From positions 1 through 31,382 of the IMG/VR virus record IMGVR_UViG_3300005842_000035: a stretch of DNA of 31,382 bases; one strand, given 5' to 3'. Positions 8,077-14,132 of this stretch are shown here, one piece after another. Numbering within the stretch: the stretch's first letter is position 1; every line of letters begins with the position of its first letter. The stretch comes from a virus. Under the pieces are notes generated by a model, which saw only the letters and a list, made by a program, of their open reading frames with translations, was not told where the DNA came from and did not search any database. Position numbers and translations under genes: made by a program.

Positions 8077-8366
8077 GCTACCACCCTGATGGCTTCGCGG
8101 ATCGCCTCGACCGACGTGACCTTGTGGTCAACCTCGCCACTGTGATCCACCGGCTGCATGGACTTTCCGAGCACGCGGTCGATGCAATACGCCAGCAAGG
8201 CACGGTCGCCGGCCAATGCCATCTCGACCGCCTTCTCGACCAGCTCGGGCAGATGCTCTGAAAGTTTCAACTCGGCAATGCGAATAGGTGACTCGGCGCG
8301 CGGATGCAGCCGCAGCCCCGAAGGCTTTCGGCCTGCCCCTGCCCGCTTGCCTCCGCGCTGCGCCAT
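8073..8366 (-). CDS. terS: Probable terminase small subunit
   Basis: 97 residues directly upstream of the large subunit, overlapping it by 4 bases. Small subunits recognise the packaging site and regulate the large subunit. The N-terminus MAQRGGKRAGAGRKP is the Gly/Lys/Arg-rich opening common to phage small terminases and related DNA-binding packaging proteins. A helical region follows (LSEHLPELVEKAVEMAL, then YCIDRVLGKSMQPVDH). It is short compared with typical 140-180 aa small subunits. The call rests on position and the N-terminal motif. A GGGGCGGA sequence precedes the ATG. Confidence 0.75.
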   Translation of the reverse strand: MAQRGGKRAGAGRKPSGLRLHPRAESPIRIAELKLSEHLPELVEKAVEMALAGDRALLAYCIDRVLGKSMQPVDHSGEVDHKVTSVEAIREAIRVVA

Positions 8367-8416
8367 ATTGATTCCGCCCCAATTTCAAATCGAATCAAAG
8401 ACCGCTACGGTGTCGG

Positions 8417-8797
8417 CTACGGCGTAGGACGATCCACGGACGCGTCAGCAGCCTTGATAGCGTCGGTGATGGCCGTGCCGCGCGTCACCACGTCGTCGGT
8501 GATCTGCTTCAACTCCGCGATCTGCGCTTCCTGGGCTGCGTCGTTGGCAGAAGCGGCGAGGGCGGCATCGAGCTTCGTGTTCATCTCGGTCATCTTGGCG
8601 TTCACGTCACCGATGTAGTCGGTCACCGTGGCCGACAGGTCGGTCAGCATCTGCTCTGTCTCGGCTTTGGTTGCCATCTTCTTCAGGTCCTCTCGGATGT
8701 CAGCAAGGTCGGTATGGAGATCGACGCCACCAGTGAGTGCTGAGACGATGTGCGCCACCAGCCGCCGCAGACTGGTGAGCAGCGCGGGCGGTGTCAC
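8417..8797 (-). CDS. Coiled-coil protein upstream of terminase (126 aa)
   Basis: Starts at GTG, 7 bases after the stop of the small membrane protein gene. A short N-terminal segment (PALLTSLRRLVAHIVSAL) could be an amphipathic or membrane-touching helix. Residues 35-110 are a long predicted coiled coil with heptad-like spacing (LKKMATKAETEQMLTDLSA, then VNAKMTEMNTKLDAALAA). No family recognised. The first genes after a late promoter in temperate phages are sometimes lysis or regulatory genes, and a membrane-anchored coiled coil beside a two-helix membrane protein would fit a lysis accessory, but this is only a suggestion. Confidence 0.6.
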   Translation of the reverse strand: MTPPALLTSLRRLVAHIVSALTGGVDLHTDLADIREDLKKMATKAETEQMLTDLSATVTDYIGDVNAKMTEMNTKLDAALAASANDAAQEAQIAELKQITDDVVTRGTAITDAIKAADASVDRPTP

Positions 8798-8804
8798 GGA
8801 CGCC

Positions 8805-8954
8805 CTACGCTTTGACGAAGTACGGGCCGACGAAGCCGAGACACACACACACGAACAAGGCCCCGACCACGACCGGGGTAAACGGCAGGACTCCCAGCAT
8901 CAGCAGCACTGAGAAGATCAGGACAAGAATCGCAGCGACACCTGGAATGTACAC
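8805..8954 (-). CDS. Small two-helix membrane protein (49 aa), possible holin-like
   Basis: The sequence begins VYIPGVAAILVLIFSVLLML and is almost entirely hydrophobic, with two predicted membrane helices (about residues 6-24 and 26-44) around a short GVLPF turn, ending in the basic FVKA. GTG at 8954 has GGAAA upstream. It is the first gene after the terminator at 8979-9020, so it would lead the late transcript. Size and topology would suit a small class II holin, but the endolysin is far away at 30014-31138 and nothing diagnostic is present. Confidence 0.55.
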   Translation of the reverse strand: MYIPGVAAILVLIFSVLLMLGVLPFTPVVVGALFVCVCLGFVGPYFVKA

Positions 8955-8978
8955 GTCGTTTCCAATCTGCCCCGGAAC

Positions 8979-9020
8979 AACAAGAAAGCCCGCCTCACGT
9001 CACACAGACATGAGGCGGGC
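8979..9020 (-). terminator. Strong leftward rho-independent terminator
   Basis: On the minus strand GCCCGCCTCA (9020-9011) pairs perfectly with TGAGGCGGGC (8997-8988) across a 13-base loop, then runs into TTTCTTGTTG. It divides the early/middle block on the right from the late virion block on the left. Confidence 0.85.
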
Positions 9021-9036
9021 GTACTCCGCTCACAGG

Positions 9037-9065
9037 ATTATAACCAAGATTCGCTCTGTTGTATA
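9037..9065 (-). promoter_or_regulatory. Leftward sigma70-type promoter just ahead of the terminator (late promoter candidate)
   Basis: A perfect TATAAT (9042-9037, minus strand) lies in an AT-rich patch of otherwise GC-rich DNA. A 17-base spacer separates it from TATACA (9065-9060), a 4/6 match to the -35 consensus. The start point would be near 9030, about 10 bases before the terminator stem. The layout recalls lambda pR'-tR'. Confidence 0.55.
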
Positions 9066-9269
9066 TCACCCGACCGCCAGACTGGTCATCGCCGTAGTCT
9101 GCGGCGAGTAGGACCAGCAGCGCACACGCTGGCAGCGGGGACAGGTGATGCCCGCGCGGTCAGGGCCGAGGATCGTCTCGCCGTGGCCGAGCAGCCGCAG
9201 TCCGCCCTGCACGTACTCGCCCAGCGGCATGCGGCAATGCTCGCAGTCGAACGCTGCTCGTCGGCTCAT
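9066..9269 (-). CDS. Com-like zinc-finger protein (67 aa)
   Basis: Two Cys pairs (FDCEHC at the N-terminus, ITCPRCQRVRCW in the second half) frame a hydrophobic middle, as in the small Com zinc fingers of Mu-like phages, which bind mRNA to allow translation of a downstream gene. Com-like CPRC knuckles also occur in many phage proteins of unknown role, so an RNA-regulator function is not proven. The ATG at 9269 is 4 bases after the previous stop. It is the last gene before the promoter/terminator pair, so it lies at the early/late boundary. Confidence 0.65.
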   Translation of the reverse strand: MSRRAAFDCEHCRMPLGEYVQGGLRLLGHGETILGPDRAGITCPRCQRVRCWSYSPQTTAMTSLAVG

Positions 9270-9273
9270 CCGC

Positions 9274-9639
9274 CTACGCCTCCGCATCCCCGAGCTGTGG
9301 CGCCGCTGCTGCTGGTGGCTCGGTTGCGAGGAGTGCGCGGGCGCGGACCTTCCGGTAGCGCCGCATCGCTCGCAGGATCAGGCAGGCCGGGTGCTCGCAC
9401 GCCTCGTTGCAATCGCTGACGATCATGGCCGCGCTGACCGTTGCGTACAGCACGTCTGCCAACTCTAGGCAGCGCTCGGCGTCCTCAATCTCCGCATCCC
9501 TTGCGGTGAACCCGCCGGCGAACGTCTCGAACAGGTTGGCGTAGCGACCGTTGAGGCTCTCGGCCCACGCCTTGAACGCGGGCGCCATCTGCCGACAGAG
9601 CGGCGTGACCTCGCTGACGATTGGTCGGTCGTTGCTCAT
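9274..9639 (-). CDS. Hypothetical helical protein (121 aa)
   Basis: The start MSNDRPIVSEV at 9639 overlaps the previous stop (ATGA) and has CAGGAGGCGACAGG in front, an unusually good ribosome site shared with the next upstream gene. Residues 25-80 are helical (AFKAWAESLNGRYANLFETF, then AEIEDAERCLELADVLYATV). A Cys pair with His follows (SDCNEACEHPAC), and the tail is Ala/Pro-rich. Not recognised. It belongs to the overlapping run of tiny early genes. Confidence 0.6.
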   Translation of the reverse strand: MSNDRPIVSEVTPLCRQMAPAFKAWAESLNGRYANLFETFAGGFTARDAEIEDAERCLELADVLYATVSAAMIVSDCNEACEHPACLILRAMRRYRKVRARALLATEPPAAAAPQLGDAEA

Positions 9640-9794
9640 GAGCCTGTCGCCTCCTGTCGCGTCCAGAGAATCACCAACGACGACCCTATGCACAGTCCCG
9701 AGAGGTACGCACCAAAAGGTCCGTCCCCGAACATGAACAGAACTCCTAGCCCAATCAGTCCCAGACCAAGCCCACGCGTGAGTTGGCGACTCAC
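9636..9794 (-). CDS. Small membrane protein (52 aa), two hydrophobic segments
   Basis: Starts at GTG (9794) in a GTGA overlap with the upstream HTH gene and has AGGAGG ahead. The sequence has two glycine-rich hydrophobic segments (GLGLGLIGLGVLFMF and YLSGLCIGSSLVILW) separated by GDGPFGA, with a basic N-terminus and a short hydrophilic tail. A small inner-membrane protein of unknown role. Confidence 0.6.
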   Translation of the reverse strand: MSRQLTRGLGLGLIGLGVLFMFGDGPFGAYLSGLCIGSSLVILWTRQEATGS

Positions 9795-10111
9795 CCTGTC
9801 GCCTCCTGTCCCCACCACAGGGCGCCCATCTCGACGCCGAGTGCACGGGCTATCCGCGCCACCGTATCCGCCTGCACGCACCAGCCCCGCTCCCATTCGA
9901 CGCCACGGATGGGAGTGACCGACAGCCCGCAGTTCGTGGCGAGTTGCGTTTGCGTCAGGCCGCGACGCTCTCGGAGATCCTGCACGCGGTCCCCGAACGA
10001 CTGGCCGTTGGCGTCCACGTTGATGCGGCACGGAACGCGCATCACACGTAGTCTCGTGATCCACGTGGCGCCCTGGGCAGCATCGAGGGCGACGGTGGTG
10101 ATGGTGGTCAT
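9791..10111 (-). CDS. XRE-type helix-turn-helix DNA-binding protein (106 aa)
   Basis: Residues 38-100 form a Cro/cI-type HTH: FGDRVQDLRERRGLTQTQLA, then CGLS with recognition-helix region VTPIRGVEWERG, then VQADTVARIARALGVEMGAL. The WERG motif is the classic end of the third helix. The first 35 residues are a variable arm. The ATG overlaps the previous stop (ATGA). It sits inside the early operon rather than at the main switch, so it is more likely a secondary regulator of early or late promoters than the lysogenic repressor. Confidence 0.8.
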   Translation of the reverse strand: MTTITTVALDAAQGATWITRLRVMRVPCRINVDANGQSFGDRVQDLRERRGLTQTQLATNCGLSVTPIRGVEWERGWCVQADTVARIARALGVEMGALWWGQEATG

Positions 10112-10326
10112 GACGCGCGCTCCTTTCCACGGCAGCCGAAGCACACGCCGCGAGACGCGTGAGGGTGGTCCGTGCGCCCGCACGCCGTACACGCGCTGTA
10201 GCGGCGCGACCATTGGCCGGGCGGCAACGGCGCCGGTCCGTGCGTCTGCGGACGACGGTCGCCGCGTGCGTGCACGGGGAAATCGGGGCCGATGTCCCAG
10301 TTTGGGCCAGTCCAGTCACTCGCCAT
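10108..10326 (-). CDS. Small zinc-ribbon protein (72 aa)
   Basis: The C-terminal third carries two Cys pairs (SACTACGRTDHPHASRGVCF and GCR), matching a CxxC-x11-CxxC zinc ribbon. The N-terminal half is Trp/Pro-rich and probably extended. It is chained by ATGA to the HTH gene downstream. The start MASDWTGP was chosen because it lies closest to the upstream stop. Function unknown. Confidence 0.6.
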   Translation of the reverse strand: MASDWTGPNWDIGPDFPVHARGDRRPQTHGPAPLPPGQWSRRYSACTACGRTDHPHASRGVCFGCRGKERAS

Positions 10327-10612
10327 CTGGAGTCCTCCGCTCGCAAACACATCTCACGCCCCGCTGGCGCTCCCGGCCACAACGGGCGCAGATCACCGAC
10401 CCGCCCTTGTCATCGTCCACCGGAGCCAGTCGGGCCAGTGCTTTCGGCGTGATCGAGGTGGTGGAGCCCTTGACGAAGTTGACGCGGCGCCCGGCCATCG
10501 CGCACGGCGGGCTACAGAACTTGCCCTTGCCGGCTGCTTGATGGCACGGGCTGATCCTGAACTCTGTTCCGCACGGACACGTCTTGACGATGCTGCCGGT
10601 GCGAACCGTCAT
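10316..10612 (-). CDS. Double zinc-finger protein (98 aa)
   Basis: The N-terminal finger reads TCPCGTEF, then HQAAGKGKFCSPPCAMAGRR, resembling the treble-clef knuckles found at the front of phage HNH nucleases, but no HNH catalytic region follows. A second C-terminal knuckle is ICARCGRERQRGVRCVC. It overlaps the upstream gene by ATGA and the downstream one by about 11 bases. It may be a nucleic-acid-binding accessory protein or a remnant of a homing nuclease. Confidence 0.6.
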   Translation of the reverse strand: MTVRTGSIVKTCPCGTEFRISPCHQAAGKGKFCSPPCAMAGRRVNFVKGSTTSITPKALARLAPVDDDKGGSVICARCGRERQRGVRCVCERRTPDGE

Positions 10613-11253
10613 CGAACGTGCTCGACAACGCCCATGTGATCTGGGGCCTGCCACGCTCGTAGCCGGTTGACCCCGAGCTTTGCATCGATGACGGCCGTCA
10701 GGTCGCTGACGCTCAGGCCGAGGGTGAGTGAGAGCGCCGCCGCGAGAATCACCACGTCCGCCAGTTCAAGCACGTTCGTCGGCTCCTCCACCAACTCCAT
10801 CACTTCACGGCGCAGATGCTCAACGACAGATGCCGGTGTTGCGGTCGGGAACGTGACCGCCTGCCAGGCGTTGACCTCACGGATCACACTGTCGAGCGTC
10901 AGGACCGAGGGTCGGTAGCGGTACTGGACGCCACAGATCTGCATGGCGTCTCGGCAGTCGGGGCAGACGACGCGTGGACCGACGACGTACATCGTGGCGC
11001 CGTAGGTCTGCACGGTCGCGTTCGTCAGGGCGTTACGCTCGGCGTGCAGCGAGGCGAGACAGTGCGGCAGCGCCAGATGCTCAGGCGTGGCCGGACAATG
11101 CGGTTGGCCGGAGGGCGGACCGTTATAGCCCGTAGACAGGATCTTTTTGTCCTTGACGAGCAGGGCGCCCACGGATGCGCGCGGACAGGTCGCTCGGGTC
11201 GCCACCGTGGCAGCGACCTGGAAGAAGTAGTCATCCCAGCTTGGTCGGCTCAC
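10609..11253 (-). CDS. Fused dCMP deaminase and MazG-like (DUF550-type) nucleotide pyrophosphohydrolase
   Basis: 214 residues in two enzyme domains. Residues 1-115 are a dCMP deaminase: it opens MSRPSWDDYFFQVA, has the substrate loop LSTGYNGPPSG, zinc/catalytic HAE (in LHAERNAL) and VVCPDCRDAMQICGV. It converts dCMP to dUMP, the thymidylate precursor. Residues 120-205 match the DUF550/dATP-dGTP diphosphohydrolase type of all-alpha NTP pyrophosphatase: NAWQAVTFPTAT, then HLRREVMELVEE and LELADVVIL, giving the MazG ExxE...ExxD metal motif, and a C-terminal K..VNRLRAW. Together it would clean and rebalance dNTP pools during replication. It overlaps both neighbours by ATGA. The fusion order is unusual. 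Both domain calls are strong; substrate specificity is inferred. Confidence 0.88.
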   Translation of the reverse strand: MSRPSWDDYFFQVAATVATRATCPRASVGALLVKDKKILSTGYNGPPSGQPHCPATPEHLALPHCLASLHAERNALTNATVQTYGATMYVVGPRVVCPDCRDAMQICGVQYRYRPSVLTLDSVIREVNAWQAVTFPTATPASVVEHLRREVMELVEEPTNVLELADVVILAAALSLTLGLSVSDLTAVIDAKLGVNRLRAWQAPDHMGVVEHVR

Positions 11254-11564
11254 ACAGCCCCCTCATCAGCGCGCGGCGCGGCGTCAGTGCTATCTGTGGG
11301 CACTTTTGGCGTTTTCGACGCTGTACGAGGCTCCTGGACGCTCTGGCGGTGCACCCGCGCCCACTCTTCGCCCTTGCTCATCGTGTCGAGGCGTGATGAC
11401 CGCATTCCGCAGGTGCAATGAGCGCGGTACTCAAACGACGGCGTCCAGGTACCATCAGTCACGGTGCCCATCGGGCTGACGCTCACCGTGTGCTCGGCCC
11501 GCCCGCTGCGGTCCTGCTGGAGCTTGGCCTGCGATGCGTGGAAGGACTCGCGGGATGTGGTCAT
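11250..11564 (-). CDS. Hypothetical protein with paired Cys (104 aa)
   Basis: Start MTTSRESF at 11564 makes an ATGA overlap with the membrane protein gene upstream; the long upstream extension in this frame is rejected. Residues 20-65 look like a small beta-rich domain (RAEHTVSVSPMGTVTDGTW, then RAHCTCGMRSSRLDT), where HCTC may bind metal. The tail is Thr/Pro/Lys-rich and probably disordered. No family recognised. Confidence 0.55.
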   Translation of the reverse strand: MTTSRESFHASQAKLQQDRSGRAEHTVSVSPMGTVTDGTWTPSFEYRAHCTCGMRSSRLDTMSKGEEWARVHRQSVQEPRTASKTPKVPTDSTDAAPRADEGAV

Positions 11565-11773
11565 CGGAACAACCTTCCCATTCCGATCATCAACGGGATG
11601 GCAAAACAACACGCGGCGGCGTACAGCTTCCAGTGCTCCAGGAACATCACGCGACTCGTGTATTCCGGATGTTGGAACCACCAGATGTATTCGATGTAGC
11701 CACCAATCGCGATCAGCGCGATCAGGGATGGAACGACAAAGACCAGTGCGACAACCGTGCTCGCATGCTTCAC
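11561..11773 (-). CDS. Small inner-membrane protein, two helices (70 aa)
   Basis: GTG at 11773 overlaps the stop of the 43-aa gene (GTGA) and has GGAGGACGGGAGG in front, so it is preferred over an ATG at 11815 in the same frame. Two clear membrane helices: TVVALVFVVPSLIALIAIGG and LYAAACCFAIPLMIG, joined by an aromatic loop (YIEYIWWFQHPEY). Possibly a superinfection-exclusion or lysis accessory protein, but nothing specific supports either. Confidence 0.6.
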   Translation of the reverse strand: MKHASTVVALVFVVPSLIALIAIGGYIEYIWWFQHPEYTSRVMFLEHWKLYAAACCFAIPLMIGMGRLFR

Positions 11774-11901
11774 GGCCTCCCGTCCTCCGTCCACAGACCT
11801 GACAACTGCCGCCATGTGAAACACGCCTGCGCCCACCGTCGCACCTCGTCCTGATGCCACTGACGCACGGCCCAATCACTCACCGCTCGTCTGCGCGTCA
11901 T
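11770..11901 (-). CDS. Micro-protein, basic and Trp-rich (43 aa)
   Basis: Runs from an ATG overlapping the previous stop (ATGA, 11901-11898) to a TGA overlapping the next GTG (GTGA, 11773-11770). Both junctions are exactly the type used by its neighbours, which is the main support. The product, MTRRRAVSDWAVRQWHQDEV and on, is a basic amphipathic helical peptide with five Trp residues. No homologous family recognised. Confidence 0.5.
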   Translation of the reverse strand: MTRRRAVSDWAVRQWHQDEVRRWAQACFTWRQLSGLWTEDGRP

Positions 11902-12146
11902 GCGTCTGCCGCCTTCCCGCCGTCGTCGTCCGTGGCCGCGCCACTCTCAAAGTCCAGGACATCGGCCCGCCCTACGGGAACATCAGGGCCGGCACTCTCG
12001 ATGTACGCCTCAGCGCCGGCACGCGTGGTAAAGACCACCATGTAGCCAGCCACGTCCTTGTCGTCGCAGTGCAACCCCTGCCCGGTTGCGTTCAGCCGGA
12101 TCGACTTCCACGGCATGACCGCCGATACCACGTAGAACTTGCTCAT
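11898..12146 (-). CDS. Hypothetical small protein (82 aa)
   Basis: ATG at 12146 is preceded by GGAGGAGGGATAGGG, a strong ribosome site. Residues 1-65 read as a beta-alpha-beta fold (MSKFYVVSAVMPWKSIRL, then YMVVFTTRAGAEAYIESAG), resembling the shape of small ferredoxin-like phage proteins, followed by an acidic tail (ATDDDGGKAADA). No named family. It begins the run of overlapping micro-genes downstream (to 9066). Confidence 0.6.
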   Translation of the reverse strand: MSKFYVVSAVMPWKSIRLNATGQGLHCDDKDVAGYMVVFTTRAGAEAYIESAGPDVPVGRADVLDFESGAATDDDGGKAADA

Positions 12147-12209
12147 CCCTATCCCTCCTCCAGCCATCGCGCAGCGCGCGCCCGCTCCTCGGCCTGGTGC
12201 TCCTGGTGG

Positions 12210-12845
12210 TCATTCACGCTTGAAGCAATCGAGCTGCTCGGCCCACGCCAGCGCGGCCACCCACCCGGCATCGAAGGTGGCGCCTCTGCCGGCCATCGTC
12301 CGCTCGAAGCGCATCCGCGCGCTGGCCTCGTCGGTCAGGTCGTCAGGAGTCGGCCGCCACGCCTCGTCAGCGGCGCACACAGGCGTGCTGGCAGCGTCGA
12401 TAGCCTTCAACGCCTCCTGCACAGCCTTGACACGCACCATCAGGTCGCGCGTGCTCAGACGCTCCGTCAACGCCTCTTCAAGCAGCGCGGTACGGTCGTA
12501 CGGCTCCAGCTCGGCGGCTACCCGATGATGGGTGTACGACAGCCCCGCGATCCGCTGGTTACGCGGGTATTTCGTCGCCATCCAGGCCGCTTGCTTGAGA
12601 CGTGACTGCCGGCTGCCATCTGGGTCTTCGTCGGCTGTCGGGAGCGCCTGGGTGTACTGGGTGGGGAAATGGTGCTCCCCGTACGCCATGAGATCCACGA
12701 GGAACCACGGGCCGGCCGAGACGATCAGGTCGGCGTGCTCCAGGGCGCCCCGCCACTCGTCGTACGTGAGGTTGCCCGGTAGTTGCAGGCCGTTGGTCAG
12801 CGGCGTGCCGATCAGGCCCGTGCGTGGCGCGAGCGTCATCGTCAT
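12210..12845 (-). CDS. Phage/plasmid-type helical protein with YGEHHF motif (211 aa)
   Basis: ATG at 12845 makes an ATGA overlap with the HNH gene. The middle is a helical domain: LVDLMAYGEHHFPTQYTQAL, then WMATKYPRNQRIAGLSYTHH and RVAAELEPYDRTALLEEALT. This pattern (G-E-H-x-F/Y, an R-x-x-x-LSxxHH core, then LL..A) recalls a family of uncharacterised phage and plasmid proteins, some annotated as DNA-binding. I recognise the pattern, not a named function. The C-terminus has MRFERTMAGRGATFDAGW. It sits in the replication block after SSB and HNH. Confidence 0.6.
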   Translation of the reverse strand: MTMTLAPRTGLIGTPLTNGLQLPGNLTYDEWRGALEHADLIVSAGPWFLVDLMAYGEHHFPTQYTQALPTADEDPDGSRQSRLKQAAWMATKYPRNQRIAGLSYTHHRVAAELEPYDRTALLEEALTERLSTRDLMVRVKAVQEALKAIDAASTPVCAADEAWRPTPDDLTDEASARMRFERTMAGRGATFDAGWVAALAWAEQLDCFKRE

Positions 12846-13342
12846 TCCGTCTGACATGAGCACGTCCCCCCGCCCTCGTGCGACCGAACACCGATGGAAT
12901 GCTCGTAGTGATCCCGCATCGAATCGTCATCCTCGTAGAGCGCCCACGCTCCCGTCCGCATGTCATCGACGTGGATCACCTGTCGCTTCGTCTCTGATCC
13001 GACGAACCAGTCGAAGAACCTCACGACGTACAGCCCGTCCCCAAGAGAGCCGACGACCTGTCCCTGCTGCTGCACGCGACCGCCAGAGCACATGGAGTGA
13101 AAGAACTTGCCGAGGAGCGCGTTCCAGTCCGTCCGGCTCAGGTCGATGGTGCGGTCGCCCTTGCCCCGATTGCAGTCTCGGCAAGCACTCACGAGGTTCG
13201 ACGTGTCGTCGCTCCCACCCTTCGAGCGCGGCACGACGTGATCGACTTCGAGTTCCGTCTCGGGCGCCCGCTTGCCGCAGAAGCGACAGGTGAAGCTGTC
13301 CCGCTCAAGAATCTGAAACCGCATGCTCAACGAAATCGTCAT
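12842..13342 (-). CDS. HNH endonuclease with extra C-terminal domain (166 aa)
   Basis: Residues 8-60 are a complete HNH nuclease: the RFQILERDSFTCRFCG opening, catalytic LEVDHVVPRSKGG (Asp34-His35), Asn49 in the SNLV segment, and CRDCNRGKG. The four Cys (19, 22, 54, 57) bind structural zinc. Residues 75-160 form an additional mixed domain (VVGSLGDGLYVVRFFDWFVG, then KRQVIHVDDMRTGAW) not seen in minimal HNH proteins and unrecognised. HNH enzymes in phages act in packaging, homing or host DNA attack; the position beside SSB and away from terminase favours the latter two. Confidence 0.85.
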   Translation of the reverse strand: MTISLSMRFQILERDSFTCRFCGKRAPETELEVDHVVPRSKGGSDDTSNLVSACRDCNRGKGDRTIDLSRTDWNALLGKFFHSMCSGGRVQQQGQVVGSLGDGLYVVRFFDWFVGSETKRQVIHVDDMRTGAWALYEDDDSMRDHYEHSIGVRSHEGGGTCSCQTE

Positions 13343-13351
13343 CTCATCCCC

Positions 13352-13738
13352 CTAGAACGGCAGGTCGCCATCGGTGGATGACTCCTGTCGGCGGGGCGTT
13401 TGCTGCTGTCCTTCCTCACGAGACGACATAAATTCGACGGTGTCAGCGATCAGCTCCAAGCCGGCCCGAACGCCCCCCTGCTGGTCAGTCCAGGGCTTTG
13501 CTTCCAGGCGCCCTGATACGTAGACCCGCATGCCTTTTTTTAGGTACTGGGTCAGAGATTCGGCGCGCTGACCAAACACCGTGCACCGCACCCACTCGGT
13601 CTTGTCTTCCCAGTTCCCCTCTTGCGTCTTCACCCGACCGTTGGTTGCCACATTGAATCGAAGAAATGGCGCCCCATTCGCTGAATACTTCAGCTCTGGA
13701 TCGCTGCCGAGGTTCCCAATCGCACTACCGCTGAACAT
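13352..13738 (-). CDS. ssb: Single-stranded DNA-binding protein
   Basis: 128 residues with the standard SSB OB-fold pattern: SGSAIGNLGSDPELKYS, then FLRFNVATN, TEWVRCTVFGQRAE, YLKKGMRVYVSGRLEA. A short disordered linker leads to the acidic tip DGDLPF, the partner-binding tail of bacterial SSBs. ATG at 13738 has GAGGGGAG 8 bases ahead; a TTG two codons earlier is possible but too close to that site. It coats ssDNA for replication and for the annealing protein encoded upstream. Very sure. Confidence 0.95.
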   Translation of the reverse strand: MFSGSAIGNLGSDPELKYSANGAPFLRFNVATNGRVKTQEGNWEDKTEWVRCTVFGQRAESLTQYLKKGMRVYVSGRLEAKPWTDQQGGVRAGLELIADTVEFMSSREEGQQQTPRRQESSTDGDLPF

Positions 13739-13921
13739 CTTCAAAACTCCCCTCGGTTGTTTGCTGTTGCTGCTACCGTTCCTAAAGGCTGACCGCCGAT
13801 TGAGGTCACACCTACCTACACCCCTACTACTACGTGCGTAGAGCAGGGGGGACAGAGAGACGACGGGGAAAAAAGAGAAACAGGCCGCTATGTGAACCCC
13901 TCCACCGCGTCTACTCTGGTC

Positions 13922-14132
13922 ACCCGTCGCTCAGACCCCAACTTCTTTCCCCACTTTGTTCCCACTTTCTTCCCCAAAGTTCCCCTTCTTTCCCCACCAC
14001 TCATCACTTCTTTCACCCTTCTTTCCCTTATTTCCCCGCCAGGGCAACCGGCGCAAAATTGACCACTTTGCCGTTGGGGCTTCTTTCCCCACTTTCTTCC
14101 CCCTTATTTCCCCTTTCTTCCCCTTCCACGTT
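13922..14132 (-). repeat. Purine-rich GGGGAARRAA-type repeat tract (about 12 copies, 10-13 bp period)
   Basis: On the minus strand the last codons of the helicase-like gene and about 100 bases beyond are built from units such as GGGGAAGAAA, GGGGAAATAA, GGGGGAAGAAA, GTGGGGAAAGAAG and GGGGAACTTT. The strand is almost pure purine and the G-tracts recur about once per helical turn. The remaining space to the ssb gene (13739-13921) holds no convincing gene. Confidence 0.75.

Noticed and set aside
7417-8145. A 242-codon plus-strand frame.
   Set aside because: Antisense to the terminase large subunit, whose motifs are unambiguous; no ribosome site or recognisable domain.
9783-10541. A 252-codon plus-strand frame over the small leftward genes.
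   Set aside because: The leftward genes there have good ribosome sites, an XRE domain and zinc knuckles; this frame shows none of these.
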